This document shows, piece by piece, positions 8,554-16,543 of a stretch of DNA of 64,000 nt. Origin of the DNA: Flavobacteriales bacterium (lineage in GTDB: Bacteria > Bacteroidota > Bacteroidia > NS11-12g > UBA9320); NCBI GenBank assembly GCA_020635455.1, contig JACJZT010000004.1:306353-370352 (forward strand), read 5' to 3'. Every line of letters begins with the position of its first letter. Positions within the stretch are counted from its first letter, which is position 1. Made by a program: the position numbers and the translations under genes. The notes beneath the pieces are model-generated. The model made no database searches, was not told the origin of the DNA, and worked only from the letters and a program-made list of their open reading frames with translations.

Positions 8554-9699
8554 ATGAAATGTCAAAAAGAACTGTTTAGTCTTGAATCCGGTATCCATTA
8601 TCTCAATTGCGGTTATAAGGCACCCTTATTGAAAATTTCGGAAGAAGCAGCAATAAAAGCCCTTGTTCGCGACCGCAACCCATGGGCCATTAAACCTGAA
8701 GATTTTTTTAGCGATTCTGAAAGTGTAAAAAATAGTTATGCCCGAATTGTGAATGCCCAGTCAGATGAAATAGCCATTATACCCTCCGTTTCATACGGCT
8801 TAAGCAGTATTTTAAAGAATATTAGACCTAAGGAAGGTGGTAAGGCAATTACCTTGATGGATGAATTTCCAAGTGGTTATTTTTCCCTCGAAAGATGGTG
8901 CAGGGAAAACAAGAACGAATTGAAGGTAATCGGACCTGGAGTTGGTAAATCAAGTGGTAGATCATGGAATGAAGAGATCCTGAAGCAAATTGACGGATCC
9001 GCTTCGGTTGTTCTTATCTCTTCTATTCACTGGATGAATGGAATCCGATACGATCTTAAGGAAATTGGAAAAAAATGCAGGGAAAACGGTGCTGTTTTTG
9101 TGGTTGACGGAACGCAATCGGTTGGTTCCTTACCAATAAATGTAAAGGAATGCAACATTAACGCTATGGTTTGTGCCGGATATAAATGGCTGATGGGGCC
9201 TTATTCCCTGGCGCTTGCCTATTTTGATGATTCCTTTTATGAGGGTACTCCGCTGGAAGAATCCTGGATGAACCGAACCAATTCTGCCGAATTCAGCAAT
9301 TTAACGCAATACGACGAAAACTATCGCCCGGGGGCAGGTCGTTATAATGTTGGGGAAACCAGTAATTTTATTCTCATGCCCTTGTTGAGCGAATCTTTGA
9401 AACAAATTGAGAAGTGGAGGCCAGAAAACATACAGGACTATTGCCATAACCTTATTAAACCTCTAAAGGAATACCTGAATGAGATCGGATCCGAACTTGA
9501 AAGTGAAGAATATTTCTGTAACCATCTTTTTGCACTTAGTTTACCGGAAAGAATAAATATGGAAAAGTTAAAATCGGCATTATCCCAAAACAGGGTTATT
9601 GTATCGGTCAGAGGAAAATATATACGCGTGTCGGTAAATGTTTTCAATGATGAAAATGACCTTGCAAAACTCATTCAATCTATTGAATCGACCTTGTAA
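8554..9699 (+). CDS. Class V aminotransferase-fold PLP enzyme
   Basis: The 381-residue protein is the usual length for the class V aminotransferase family (cysteine desulfurase, isopenicillin-N epimerase and kynureninase relatives). The PLP-contacting Asp is D185 in VVDGTQSVG, and the Schiff-base lysine is K211 in CAGYKWLMG. The N-terminal LNCGYKAPLL and the segment SVSYGLSSIL match the substrate and cofactor loop region. Cys residues are not placed like the catalytic Cys of sulfur-transfer enzymes, so desulfurase activity is not supported. The gene stands alone between the divergent envelope block and a convergent gene. The substrate is undetermined. Confidence 0.85.
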   Translation: MKCQKELFSLESGIHYLNCGYKAPLLKISEEAAIKALVRDRNPWAIKPEDFFSDSESVKNSYARIVNAQSDEIAIIPSVSYGLSSILKNIRPKEGGKAITLMDEFPSGYFSLERWCRENKNELKVIGPGVGKSSGRSWNEEILKQIDGSASVVLISSIHWMNGIRYDLKEIGKKCRENGAVFVVDGTQSVGSLPINVKECNINAMVCAGYKWLMGPYSLALAYFDDSFYEGTPLEESWMNRTNSAEFSNLTQYDENYRPGAGRYNVGETSNFILMPLLSESLKQIEKWRPENIQDYCHNLIKPLKEYLNEIGSELESEEYFCNHLFALSLPERINMEKLKSALSQNRVIVSVRGKYIRVSVNVFNDENDLAKLIQSIESTL

Positions 9700-9720
9700 T
9701 CTTCAAGGGGCTATGGGTAA

Positions 9721-10248
9721 CTAATTTAGAAGGTGAACGTTTACCTTACAGTATTTTTGCAGGGCATCTATAAAATTGTTTCTTGAGGTTAAATTTTCAT
9801 TCAAAAAAATAGGGATTCGAAAGAGACGGATTCTCTTTCCGTTTTTTAATTTTTGATAAAATACCCAGGTCATACTTCTTCCTCCCTGCTCCTTCTTTAC
9901 TTCTACATGATCCATGGAATGGAAGCGAACAATTCTTTTCTGCTTAAGGTAAAGTGCGTTATAAATTAACTCTATTTCGTTTTTTGAAAAGATGATACGT
10001 GATTCGAATTTGTAAAAAAGCAGAAATACGGATAATGTCAGAATACCAATTTCCCAGGTCACAAAAAACCATCCAGGCATTTCTCTTATAAAAGCATTGT
10101 GTGTAAATACCATGACCAATACTAAAAACCAAGGCAGAATCCTAAACAGCACAAACCGGATTATGAGGTGACGATACTTTATTTTGAGCATCAGTTGATC
10201 CTTTGTGGCCTTTTCTAACTTAAATGGTGAATAATCCGTATAACCCAT
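9721..10248 (-). CDS. Small membrane protein with PH-like cytoplasmic domain
   Basis: From the ATG at 10248 the product has 175 residues. Two hydrophobic segments (about residues 30-50 and 60-80 from this start) form a hairpin, followed by a hydrophilic domain that starts RIIFSKNEIELIYN and continues through KQKRIVRFHSMDHVEVKKE. That arrangement resembles bacterial PH-domain membrane proteins. A longer frame begins at a TTG at 10281, but that codon lies in an inverted repeat just after a -7 box, so I prefer the ATG. No function can be assigned. Confidence 0.65.
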   Translation of the reverse strand: MGYTDYSPFKLEKATKDQLMLKIKYRHLIIRFVLFRILPWFLVLVMVFTHNAFIREMPGWFFVTWEIGILTLSVFLLFYKFESRIIFSKNEIELIYNALYLKQKRIVRFHSMDHVEVKKEQGGRSMTWVFYQKLKNGKRIRLFRIPIFLNENLTSRNNFIDALQKYCKVNVHLLN

Positions 10249-10272
10249 ATATTTATTTTGAGAAAAATATGC

Positions 10273-10308
10273 AATATTCAATCATTCAGGATTGAATATT
10301 CAAATTTA
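10273..10308 (-). promoter_or_regulatory. -7 box followed by an 11-bp inverted repeat in the leader
   Basis: On the minus strand TAAATTTG (10308 to 10301) matches the Bacteroidota -7 box. Immediately downstream is a perfect 11-bp inverted repeat with a 6-base loop (arms 10273-10283 and 10290-10300), so it would form a hairpin in the leader of the membrane-protein gene or serve as an operator at the transcription start. Confidence 0.45.
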
Positions 10309-10329
10309 TATGATAAAAACTTCTGACAA

Positions 10330-11515
10330 CAGTAGCCTGCCTCCGGCATGTTACCCTGTCTTTCTCATCCTGCATAGGCAAAAATAGTCATCGAATTGTA
10401 GGAACTTTAAATTTGTTACCTGCCAGAGGATTACCCTGTCTTTCTCATCCTGCATAGGCAAAAATAGTCATCGAATTGTAGGAATGAAATTGTTACCTGC
10501 CGGAGGCAGGCAACTGAAGTGGAATTAATTGGGAACTACTGTATTCCCCGAAATTTGTCAGTAGCCTGCCTCCGGCAGGTTACCCTGTCTTTATTATCCT
10601 GCATAGGTAAAAATAGTCATCGAATTGTAGGAATGAATTTGTTACCTGCCGGAGGCAGGCAACTGAAGTGGAATTAATTGGGAACTACTGTATTCCCCGA
10701 AATTTGTCAGTAGCCTGCCTCCGGCAGGTTACCCTGTCTTTATTATCCTGCATAGGTAAAAATAGTCATCGAATTGTAGGAACTTTAAATTTGTTACCTG
10801 CCAGAGGCAGGCAACTGAAGTGGAATTAATTGGGAACTACTGTATTCCCCGAAATTTGTCAGTAGCCTGCCTCCGGCATGTTACCCTGTCTTTCTCATCC
10901 TGCATAGGCAAAAATAGTCATCGAATTGTAGGAACTTTAAATTTGTTACCTGCCGGAGGCAGGCAACTGAAGTGGGAACTACTGGATTCCCCGAAATTTG
11001 TCAGTAGCCTGCCTCCGGCAGGTTACCCTGTCTTTCTCATCCTGCATAGGCAAAAATAGTCATCGAATTGTAGGAACTTTGAATTTGTTACCTGCCAGAG
11101 GCAGGATAATCATCGAATTGTAGGAACTTTGAATTTGTTACCTGCCGGAGGCAGGCAACTGAAGTGGAATTAATTGGGAACTACTGTATTCCCCGAAATT
11201 TGTCAGTAGCCTGCCTCCGGCAGGTTACCCTGTCTTTATTATCCAGCATAGGCAAAAATAGTCATCGAATTGTAGGAACTTTAAATTTGTTACCTGCCGG
11301 AGGCAGGCAACTGAAGTGGAATTAATTGGGAACTACTGTATTCCCCGAATTTTGTCAGTAGCCTGCCTCCGGCAGGTTACCCTGTTTTTCTCATCCTGCA
11401 TAGGCAAAAATAGTCATCGAATTGTAGGAACTTTAAATTTGTTACCTGCCGGAGGCAGGCAACTGAAGTGGGAACTACTGGATTCCCCGAAATCGCTGCG
11501 CTCTTCGGGGTAAAC
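10330..11515. repeat. Array of about eight ~150-bp repeats carrying tRNA-Val 3' ends and GC palindromes
   Basis: A unit of about 142-152 bases (one interval is 202) recurs about eight times; the motif GTAGCCTGCCTCCGG begins at about 10332, 10561, 10710, 10862, 11004, 11206 and 11358. Each full unit has the short palindrome CCTGCCTCCGGCAGG, a conserved middle (ATAGTCATCGAATTG), the inverse palindrome CCTGCCGGAGGCAGG, and then GGGAACTACTG(G/T)ATTC. That last piece equals the 3' end of the neighbouring tRNA-Val gene; its copies start at 10531, 10680, 10832, 10974, 11176, 11328 and 11470. The array is non-coding: apparent short frames in it only repeat the unit. Confidence 0.9.
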
Positions 11516-11537
11516 TTCTCATCCAGTTAGAATTAAA

Positions 11538-11567
11538 TAAAAAGGTCATCGATTTCGATGACCTTTA
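11538..11567 (-). terminator. Rho-independent terminator of tRNA-Val(UAC)
   Basis: A perfect 11-bp stem (arms 11541-11551 and 11556-11566, loop of 4) lies seven bases after the tRNA 3' end. On the minus strand it is followed by a T-rich run. It separates the tRNA transcription unit from the downstream repeat array. Confidence 0.85.
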
Positions 11568-11573
11568 ATTGAG

Positions 11574-11648
11574 TGGGAACTACTGGATTCGAACCAGTGA
11601 CCCTCTGCTTGTAAGGCAGATGCTCTGAACCAGCTGAGCTAAGCTCCC
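11574..11648 (-). tRNA. tRNA-Val (anticodon UAC)
   Basis: The minus strand folds into a complete cloverleaf: the acceptor stem GGGAGCT pairs with AGTTCCC (one G-U), the D arm is GCTC/GAGC, the anticodon stem is TCTGC/GCAGA with loop CTTACAA, giving anticodon UAC, the variable loop is GGGTC, the T arm is ACTGG/CCAGT, and the discriminator base is A at 11574. CCA is not encoded. It is the only intact copy within a field of partial copies on both sides. Confidence 0.97.
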
Positions 11649-12007
11649 TTTTTTTTGCTCTTTTGTCCTGTGACCCTCCCGACGTACGTCGGGATGCTCT
11701 GAACCAGCTGAGCTAAGCTCCCTTTTTTTTGCTCTTTCGTCCTGTGACCCTCCCGACGTACGTCGGGATGCTCTGAACCAGCTGAGCTAAGCTCCCTTTT
11801 TTTTGCTCTTTTGTCCTGTCCTGACGTACGTCGGGATGCTCTGAACCAGCTGAGCTAAGCTCCCTTTTTGCTCTTTCGTCCTAGGACCCTCCCGACGTAC
11901 GTCAGGATACTCCTGAACCAGCTGAGCTAAGCTCCCTTTTTGCTCTTTCGTCCTGTGACCCTCCCGACGTACGTCGGGATGCTCTGAACCAGCTGAGCTA
12001 AACTCCC
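11649..12007 (-). repeat. Five tandem tRNA-Val-like units with palindrome in place of the anticodon arm
   Basis: Upstream of the intact tRNA, on the same strand, five units of 74, 74, 68, 72 and 71 bases follow one another. Each begins with nucleotides 1-26 of tRNA-Val (acceptor 5' strand and D arm, starting GGGAGCTTAGCTC; the farthest unit has GGGAGTTTAGCTC). The 17-base anticodon arm is replaced by an 18-base palindrome (TCCCGACG and its complement), then GGGTCAC, the tRNA variable-loop start, returns. A non-tRNA tail (AGGACGAAAGAGC plus an A-run) leads into the next unit. Two units have single changes in the palindrome and one has lost six bases. None has the 3' half of a tRNA, so none is a functional tRNA gene. 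Confidence 0.9.
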
Positions 12008-12050
12008 TTTTACCGGGATTCAATCCTTAACTGAATTCCCAAGAGGGCTG

Positions 12051-12080
12051 CAAAATTATGTAAAATAAAATTTATATCAA
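12051..12080 (-). promoter_or_regulatory. Promoter of the tRNA-Val array
   Basis: On the minus strand TTG (12080 to 12078), a 19-base spacer and TAATTTTG (12058 to 12051) match the Bacteroidota promoter form. Transcription starting near 12045 would run through all five tRNA-like units into the intact tRNA and stop at the 11538-11567 hairpin. Confidence 0.65.
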
Positions 12081-12136
12081 GAAAATATTTTTTTAATTTT
12101 TTGTCGAATAATTATGGCATTTCTACAATCAGGAAT

Positions 12137-12164
12137 TTGAGTTTTTATAAATAAAGTAATTTTG
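12137..12164 (+). promoter_or_regulatory. Promoter of the ECF sigma factor operon
   Basis: TTG (12137-12139), a 17-base spacer and TAATTTTG (12157-12164) fit the Bacteroidota housekeeping promoter. The expected start near 12170 gives a leader of about 20 bases before the TTG start codon at 12190. Confidence 0.65.
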
Positions 12165-12189
12165 CCGGTCTTTAATATTTCTGCAGGAT

Positions 12190-12675
12190 TTGGAACTTTC
12201 ATCTTTTGAAAATATTTATAAAAAATTTCATCCGGAATTGGTAAAACTTGCTCTTTATTACCTTAAAGACGAACAGGAATCTATTGATCTGGTGCAGGAA
12301 CTCTTCGTTCATCTATGGGAAAATCCCACAAATTTGAGTGAAGTTAAAAATCATAAGGCCTATTTGTATACAGCAGTGCGTAACAGATGCTATAATAAAA
12401 TAAACCGTTCACCAACACTTTTCAATTCGATGGACCTGCTTGAAAATGAGCCAGTGGATCAATTTGATTTTACAGAACTTATTCAAACCAAAGAACTGGA
12501 AAATCAATTAATGGAGGCCATCGATCAATTGCCTGACAAGTGTAAGGAGATCTTTGTACTTAGCCGTTTTAAAGATTTAAGCTATAAAGAAATCGCTGAA
12601 CTGCTCAGTGTATCTGTTAAAACAGTTGAAAATCAAATATCCAATGCACTAAGAGTTTTAAGAAAATATCGGTAA
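12190..12675 (+). CDS. ECF (sigma-70 family) RNA polymerase sigma factor
   Basis: The 161-residue protein has sigma region 2 at about 5-70 (FENIYKKFHPELVKLALYYLKD, then DLVQELFVHLWE) and sigma region 4 at about 105-160 (IDQLPDKCKEIFVLSRFKDLSYKEIAELL, VKTVENQI). The start is TTG at 12190; no ATG lies upstream in frame after the promoter box. It heads an operon with a FecR-type anti-sigma factor and a TonB receptor, so it is a FecI-like sigma factor that probably transcribes the receptor gene when the receptor is occupied. Its signal is unknown. Confidence 0.92.
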   Translation: MELSSFENIYKKFHPELVKLALYYLKDEQESIDLVQELFVHLWENPTNLSEVKNHKAYLYTAVRNRCYNKINRSPTLFNSMDLLENEPVDQFDFTELIQTKELENQLMEAIDQLPDKCKEIFVLSRFKDLSYKEIAELLSVSVKTVENQISNALRVLRKYR

Positions 12676-12770
12676 TTATATTGTACTAATATTCAGTTAC
12701 TTAAATTTTTTAGTAAAATAATTTTAGGGGTAAACCCATCAAAAATGTGTCATAAGGTAAAACAGGAAAA

Positions 12771-12920
12771 ATGGAATTTGCAAAAGGAAACGTCATTACC
12801 AGATACATTCTAAACCTTTCCAATAAGGAAGAAAAAGAATACATGAAAGGCTGGCTGAATGAAAGTCAGTACAACAGAATGATTTACAACCACATCGCCC
12901 AGTCACTTCAAAGTAAATAA
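12771..12920 (+). CDS. 49-residue protein resembling the N-terminal domain of a FecR anti-sigma factor
   Basis: An ATG at 12771 opens a 49-codon frame ending at TAA 12918-12920, between the sigma factor and the anti-sigma gene and eight bases before the latter's start. The product is all helical and charged: ITRYILNLSNKEEKEYMKGW, then LNESQYNRMIYNHIAQSL. The pattern of a short helix, a (N/S)xEE(K/E) stretch, a conserved Trp-Leu and NR is typical of the sigma-binding N-terminus of FecR proteins. It may be a free sigma-binding module. Coding status is inferred from position and composition. Confidence 0.6.
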   Translation: MEFAKGNVITRYILNLSNKEEKEYMKGWLNESQYNRMIYNHIAQSLQSK

Positions 12921-12928
12921 AACCTTTC

Positions 12929-13900
12929 TTGGATAATCCTACGTTATATAATCTCTTAGTAAGATATGTCGATGGTGAAACTTCGGCATCTGAGAACCGG
13001 ATTGTTGAAGATCTTCTGAAAAAAAGTGAAGAATGGCAAAATGAATATCAGTTTTTAATTCGAATTAACGGCAAAATAGAAGATTCTTATAAAACGAATA
13101 GCCAAACCGCCGCTCAATGGGATGATTTGCTGACTAAAATTAATCGTTCACCTTCAAAACCCTCAAAATATCATTTCCGTAATTGGATGCCTTATGCAGC
13201 TGCTGCAGTAATTGTTTTACTTGCCGGTATCTATTTTCTTAAACCGACTTCCGACAATTCTGCATTCGTAAACGGCTCTGAATATAAAACTGGACCTAAT
13301 GAAGTTCTTTACATAGATCTTCCCGATGGTTCTTCCATAGCCTTATCCGAGTCTTCTGAACTTACACTTGATAAAAATTTTAACCAAAAGTCAAGATATC
13401 TTAAGTTAAAGGGTGAAGCCTTTTTCCAGGTTGCAAAAAAATCCGGTTTACCCTTTGTAACATACACCGACCAAACTCAAACCAAGGTTACAGGCACATC
13501 ATTTCTTCTCAATAATACGTTCGGCTCTGACCATATCCTACTTGAATTGTATGAAGGTAAGGTTGAGTTCAAGGCCTTTGGTCAAACCGAGTCCCTGGAC
13601 AAGAACCATAAGTTGGTTCTTAACAAAAAAGATCGTTCAATCAAAAAATACGCACTGGATCATCAAAAGGAAGAGTGGACATACACAGGACTCGACTTTA
13701 AAGATGAAACCCTGAAGCAAATTCTCAGCAAACTTGGAAAAGTGAATAATGTTGAATTTGAGGTAAATGAAGCAAAGGGTTCTCAAAAATATACACTTTC
13801 ACTTAATGGGATGAATCTTGATAAATCCTTGCAACTGATAGAGCAACTTACTGATTCAAAAATTACAAAAAAAGGCTCAAAATACGTTGTAATGCCCTAA
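12929..13900 (+). CDS. FecR-type anti-sigma factor
   Basis: The 323-residue protein begins at a TTG. Residues 1-75 are the cytoplasmic sigma-binding domain (LLVRYVDGETSASENRIVEDLLKK, in two parts). One membrane segment at about 86-105 (YAAAAVIVLLAGIYFL) is followed by the periplasmic FecR domain (GSEYKTGPNEVLYIDLPDGS, LKGEAFFQVAKK, TKVTGTSFLL) and a C-terminal STN-like DUF4974 domain from about 250 (LDFKDETLKQILSKL). It should hold the ECF sigma factor and respond to the STN domain of the receptor encoded next. Confidence 0.93.
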   Translation: MDNPTLYNLLVRYVDGETSASENRIVEDLLKKSEEWQNEYQFLIRINGKIEDSYKTNSQTAAQWDDLLTKINRSPSKPSKYHFRNWMPYAAAAVIVLLAGIYFLKPTSDNSAFVNGSEYKTGPNEVLYIDLPDGSSIALSESSELTLDKNFNQKSRYLKLKGEAFFQVAKKSGLPFVTYTDQTQTKVTGTSFLLNNTFGSDHILLELYEGKVEFKAFGQTESLDKNHKLVLNKKDRSIKKYALDHQKEEWTYTGLDFKDETLKQILSKLGKVNNVEFEVNEAKGSQKYTLSLNGMNLDKSLQLIEQLTDSKITKKGSKYVVMP

Positions 13901-13909
13901 TTTTACGGA

Positions 13910-16543
13910 GTGTTACCGTCCCGCTCCGGATCTGCATTCGTCCTATTTACCATAATACTATTATCGGTTTTCCAAAACTCCCATGCTCAGCATAAGGGTT
14001 TAATGGATCAGGAAATTTCATTCGAAATCAAGAATAAGAATGTTTCGGATGTCTTTGAAATAATTGAATCAAAAACTACGGTCAGGTTTAATTACAAATC
14101 CGGAATATTACCCACTTCAAACCTTGAATATTTTAAGGCAGAAAAGGAAAAAATTTCATCGGTTCTGTCACGTCTTTTGAGTCCATTCAACCTTCAGTAT
14201 TTTTACTTTGGAGGAAATTCCGTTATCATCAAGCCCATAAAGAAGTCCCCTAAAAACACGTTCACAATTTCGGGTTATGTTCTTGACAAGTTCAATGGAG
14301 AGAAATTGATCGGTGCAAGTGTATATTGCCTGAAAAATAAGGTCGGAACCTTTACCAACGATTATGGTTTTTTTTCGCTAACCCTTCCTATGGATTCAGT
14401 ATACATTGAATTCCGATACGTTGGATATGAACGATCGTTTAAAAAATACTTTAACAACGCCAATGTTTTTTACATCGTTGAATTAATGCCTAAAAACAAT
14501 TTAAAGGAAGTTGAAATACGGGAAGAATCTGAGGCCCGGTCTGAGTTCAGTCCGGGTAAATTTGAACTCAACCTTAAGGCCATTAAGGAAATACCTTCTT
14601 TTATGGGAGAGCCGGATGTGATCCGAGCCGTGCAAACAGTTCCGGGTGTGCTTGGTGCGGGAGAAAGTGCAGGGGGAATCAATGTAAGAGGTGGCGGAAC
14701 AGATCAGAATCTTGTATTGATCGATGGTGTACCGGTATACAATATAGTACATGTTTTCGGCCTTTTCTCCATAATCAATCCCGGAGTGGTAAACACAACT
14801 GAATTGGTTAAGGGTGCCTTTTCGGCAAAATATAACGGAAGACTTTCTTCTATCTTCGACATCAAACTGAAGGACGGGAATTATCACAAATTAGGTGGAA
14901 GTGTTAATGTTGGGATGCTTCTTTCTTCCATTACTCTGGAAGGGCCTCTGATAAAAAACAGATCTTCCTTTATGCTGTCTTTCAGGAGAACTTATTTTGA
15001 TCTGTTTTACAAGCCCATACAATACTTTTCAACCCGAAACGATCTGAACAACTATTCGGGCTGGTATTATTTTTATGATTTTAATGCCAAAGTAAACTAT
15101 AAAGTAAACAACCGAAACAAAATTTCCCTGAATTATTTTAGAGGTACCGATCGGGGGCGTATAACTGAAAAACAGATCTTTACCGACAGTACCGAATTTC
15201 TGCAGAACCGAAATCACAACAAAAATCTCAGATGGTTTACCACCATGGGCTCGGTTCGTTTGGACAAGATCCTTTCCGACAAAACCTATATGGTAACAAC
15301 GGCCGGTGTTACTTTATACAACACCCGGTTCGACGATTACATTGAATGGGAAACGAAACCTAAACCCGATTCAGAATTTTCTTCTGTAAATTACAGTCAA
15401 AGCAGTGGCAACCGCGACCTTTTTCTGAAATTACTTTTTGAAATGAAAAAATATTACCGCCATCAGATCGTTTTTGGAGGCGACCTTATCTATCACGCAT
15501 TTAATACCGGATCTTTGAGATACAGTGCAGTAAGGAATTCTGAGATCAAAGATACCACCATAGGTGACCGCAATATCTTTTCAACCGAACAGGTGGTTTT
15601 TATAGAAGACAGGATCAAGGTAACTTCGGGGTTTAATCTGAATGCCGGAATAAGTTTTAATTCATTCCAGGTAAAAGATCGGCAATACAGTTTACTCCAA
15701 CCCAGGATTTCCGGAATTTTAAAAATCAAAACCAATTCATATCTCCATTTTGCATACACCCGAATGCAACAGAATTTGCAAATTCTTCCCAACAATAGTG
15801 TTGGATTACCGGTAGACATCTGGATCCCAGTTACGGATGTTTTGAAACCACAAATTTCAGATCAGATCTCGTTGGGTTTTGGACAAAGGATCAATAAAAC
15901 CTTCAAAATTTCATTAGATGCCTACTACAAATGGATGGATAATCTGGTTGAACTGAAAGAAGGAAATTTCTTTGTTTTTGGCGGATATGAATGGGACAAA
16001 TCCTTTTATACCGGAAGTGGAAAAGCAAGAGGAATAGAAGTGTTGCTTGAAAAACAAACCGGAAAGATCAAAGGATGGATCGGTTATGCATTGTCTAAAT
16101 CAGACCGTTTGTTTGAAGGAATAAATAAGGGTGAATCCTTCCCATTTAAATACGACAGGCGCCACCAGATAACAGCATTTGCAAAAGCACCCTTAGGAAA
16201 AAAGTGGAAATTTTCGGTCAACTGGATCTTCACGAGCGGCATGCCGGTTACCATCCCTACCTCCGTTTATACCATTGACGATAAAAATTATTACCAATTT
16301 ACTGAACGCAACAATGTTCGCATGTCTAATTATCATCGTATGGATATATCTTTTGTAAAATCAAGATATGTAAAAAAACAAAAACGCACCTTGAACCTTG
16401 GAGCCTATAATGTATACAGCCATGTAAACCCGATGTTTATTTCATCGAGTTATATTGTTGCGAACAGTGCCACAAACCTGAAATTTTTTGAAGTAGGCCT
16501 ATTACCCATCGTTCCTTTTATCAGTTATGAGATCAGCTTTTAG
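13910..16543 (+). CDS. TonB-dependent transducer with STN and carboxypeptidase-like domains
   Basis: This 877-residue outer membrane receptor starts at GTG 13910. After a signal peptide (to about residue 27, HAQ) come an STN domain (ISFEIKNKNVSDVFEIIESK, about 30-105), a carboxypeptidase-like regulatory domain (FTISGYVLDKFNGEKLIGAS, about 120-195), a plug (FMGEPDVIRAVQTVPGV, GINVRGGGTDQNLVLIDGVP) and a 22-strand barrel ending in FISYEISF. The STN domain and the upstream sigma/anti-sigma pair show a cell-surface signalling receptor. It overlaps the DUF4249 gene by 17 bases. The imported ligand is not known. Confidence 0.93.
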   Translation: MLPSRSGSAFVLFTIILLSVFQNSHAQHKGLMDQEISFEIKNKNVSDVFEIIESKTTVRFNYKSGILPTSNLEYFKAEKEKISSVLSRLLSPFNLQYFYFGGNSVIIKPIKKSPKNTFTISGYVLDKFNGEKLIGASVYCLKNKVGTFTNDYGFFSLTLPMDSVYIEFRYVGYERSFKKYFNNANVFYIVELMPKNNLKEVEIREESEARSEFSPGKFELNLKAIKEIPSFMGEPDVIRAVQTVPGVLGAGESAGGINVRGGGTDQNLVLIDGVPVYNIVHVFGLFSIINPGVVNTTELVKGAFSAKYNGRLSSIFDIKLKDGNYHKLGGSVNVGMLLSSITLEGPLIKNRSSFMLSFRRTYFDLFYKPIQYFSTRNDLNNYSGWYYFYDFNAKVNYKVNNRNKISLNYFRGTDRGRITEKQIFTDSTEFLQNRNHNKNLRWFTTMGSVRLDKILSDKTYMVTTAGVTLYNTRFDDYIEWETKPKPDSEFSSVNYSQSSGNRDLFLKLLFEMKKYYRHQIVFGGDLIYHAFNTGSLRYSAVRNSEIKDTTIGDRNIFSTEQVVFIEDRIKVTSGFNLNAGISFNSFQVKDRQYSLLQPRISGILKIKTNSYLHFAYTRMQQNLQILPNNSVGLPVDIWIPVTDVLKPQISDQISLGFGQRINKTFKISLDAYYKWMDNLVELKEGNFFVFGGYEWDKSFYTGSGKARGIEVLLEKQTGKIKGWIGYALSKSDRLFEGINKGESFPFKYDRRHQITAFAKAPLGKKWKFSVNWIFTSGMPVTIPTSVYTIDDKNYYQFTERNNVRMSNYHRMDISFVKSRYVKKQKRTLNLGAYNVYSHVNPMFISSSYIVANSATNLKFFEVGLLPIVPFISYEISF

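Noticed and set aside
10820..11513. Short coding frames starting MELIGNYCIP
   Set aside because: They only translate the repeat unit, appear once per unit in a chosen frame and have no homologue-like features.
10330..11515. CRISPR array
   Set aside because: The repeat unit is about 150 bases, the parts between conserved motifs are themselves conserved, and there are no unique spacers or cas genes.
11787..12023. A 78-codon minus-strand frame with REGPRTKEQKGSLAQLVQ repeats
   Set aside because: It is the tRNA-like tandem array read as protein; its periodicity is that of the array.
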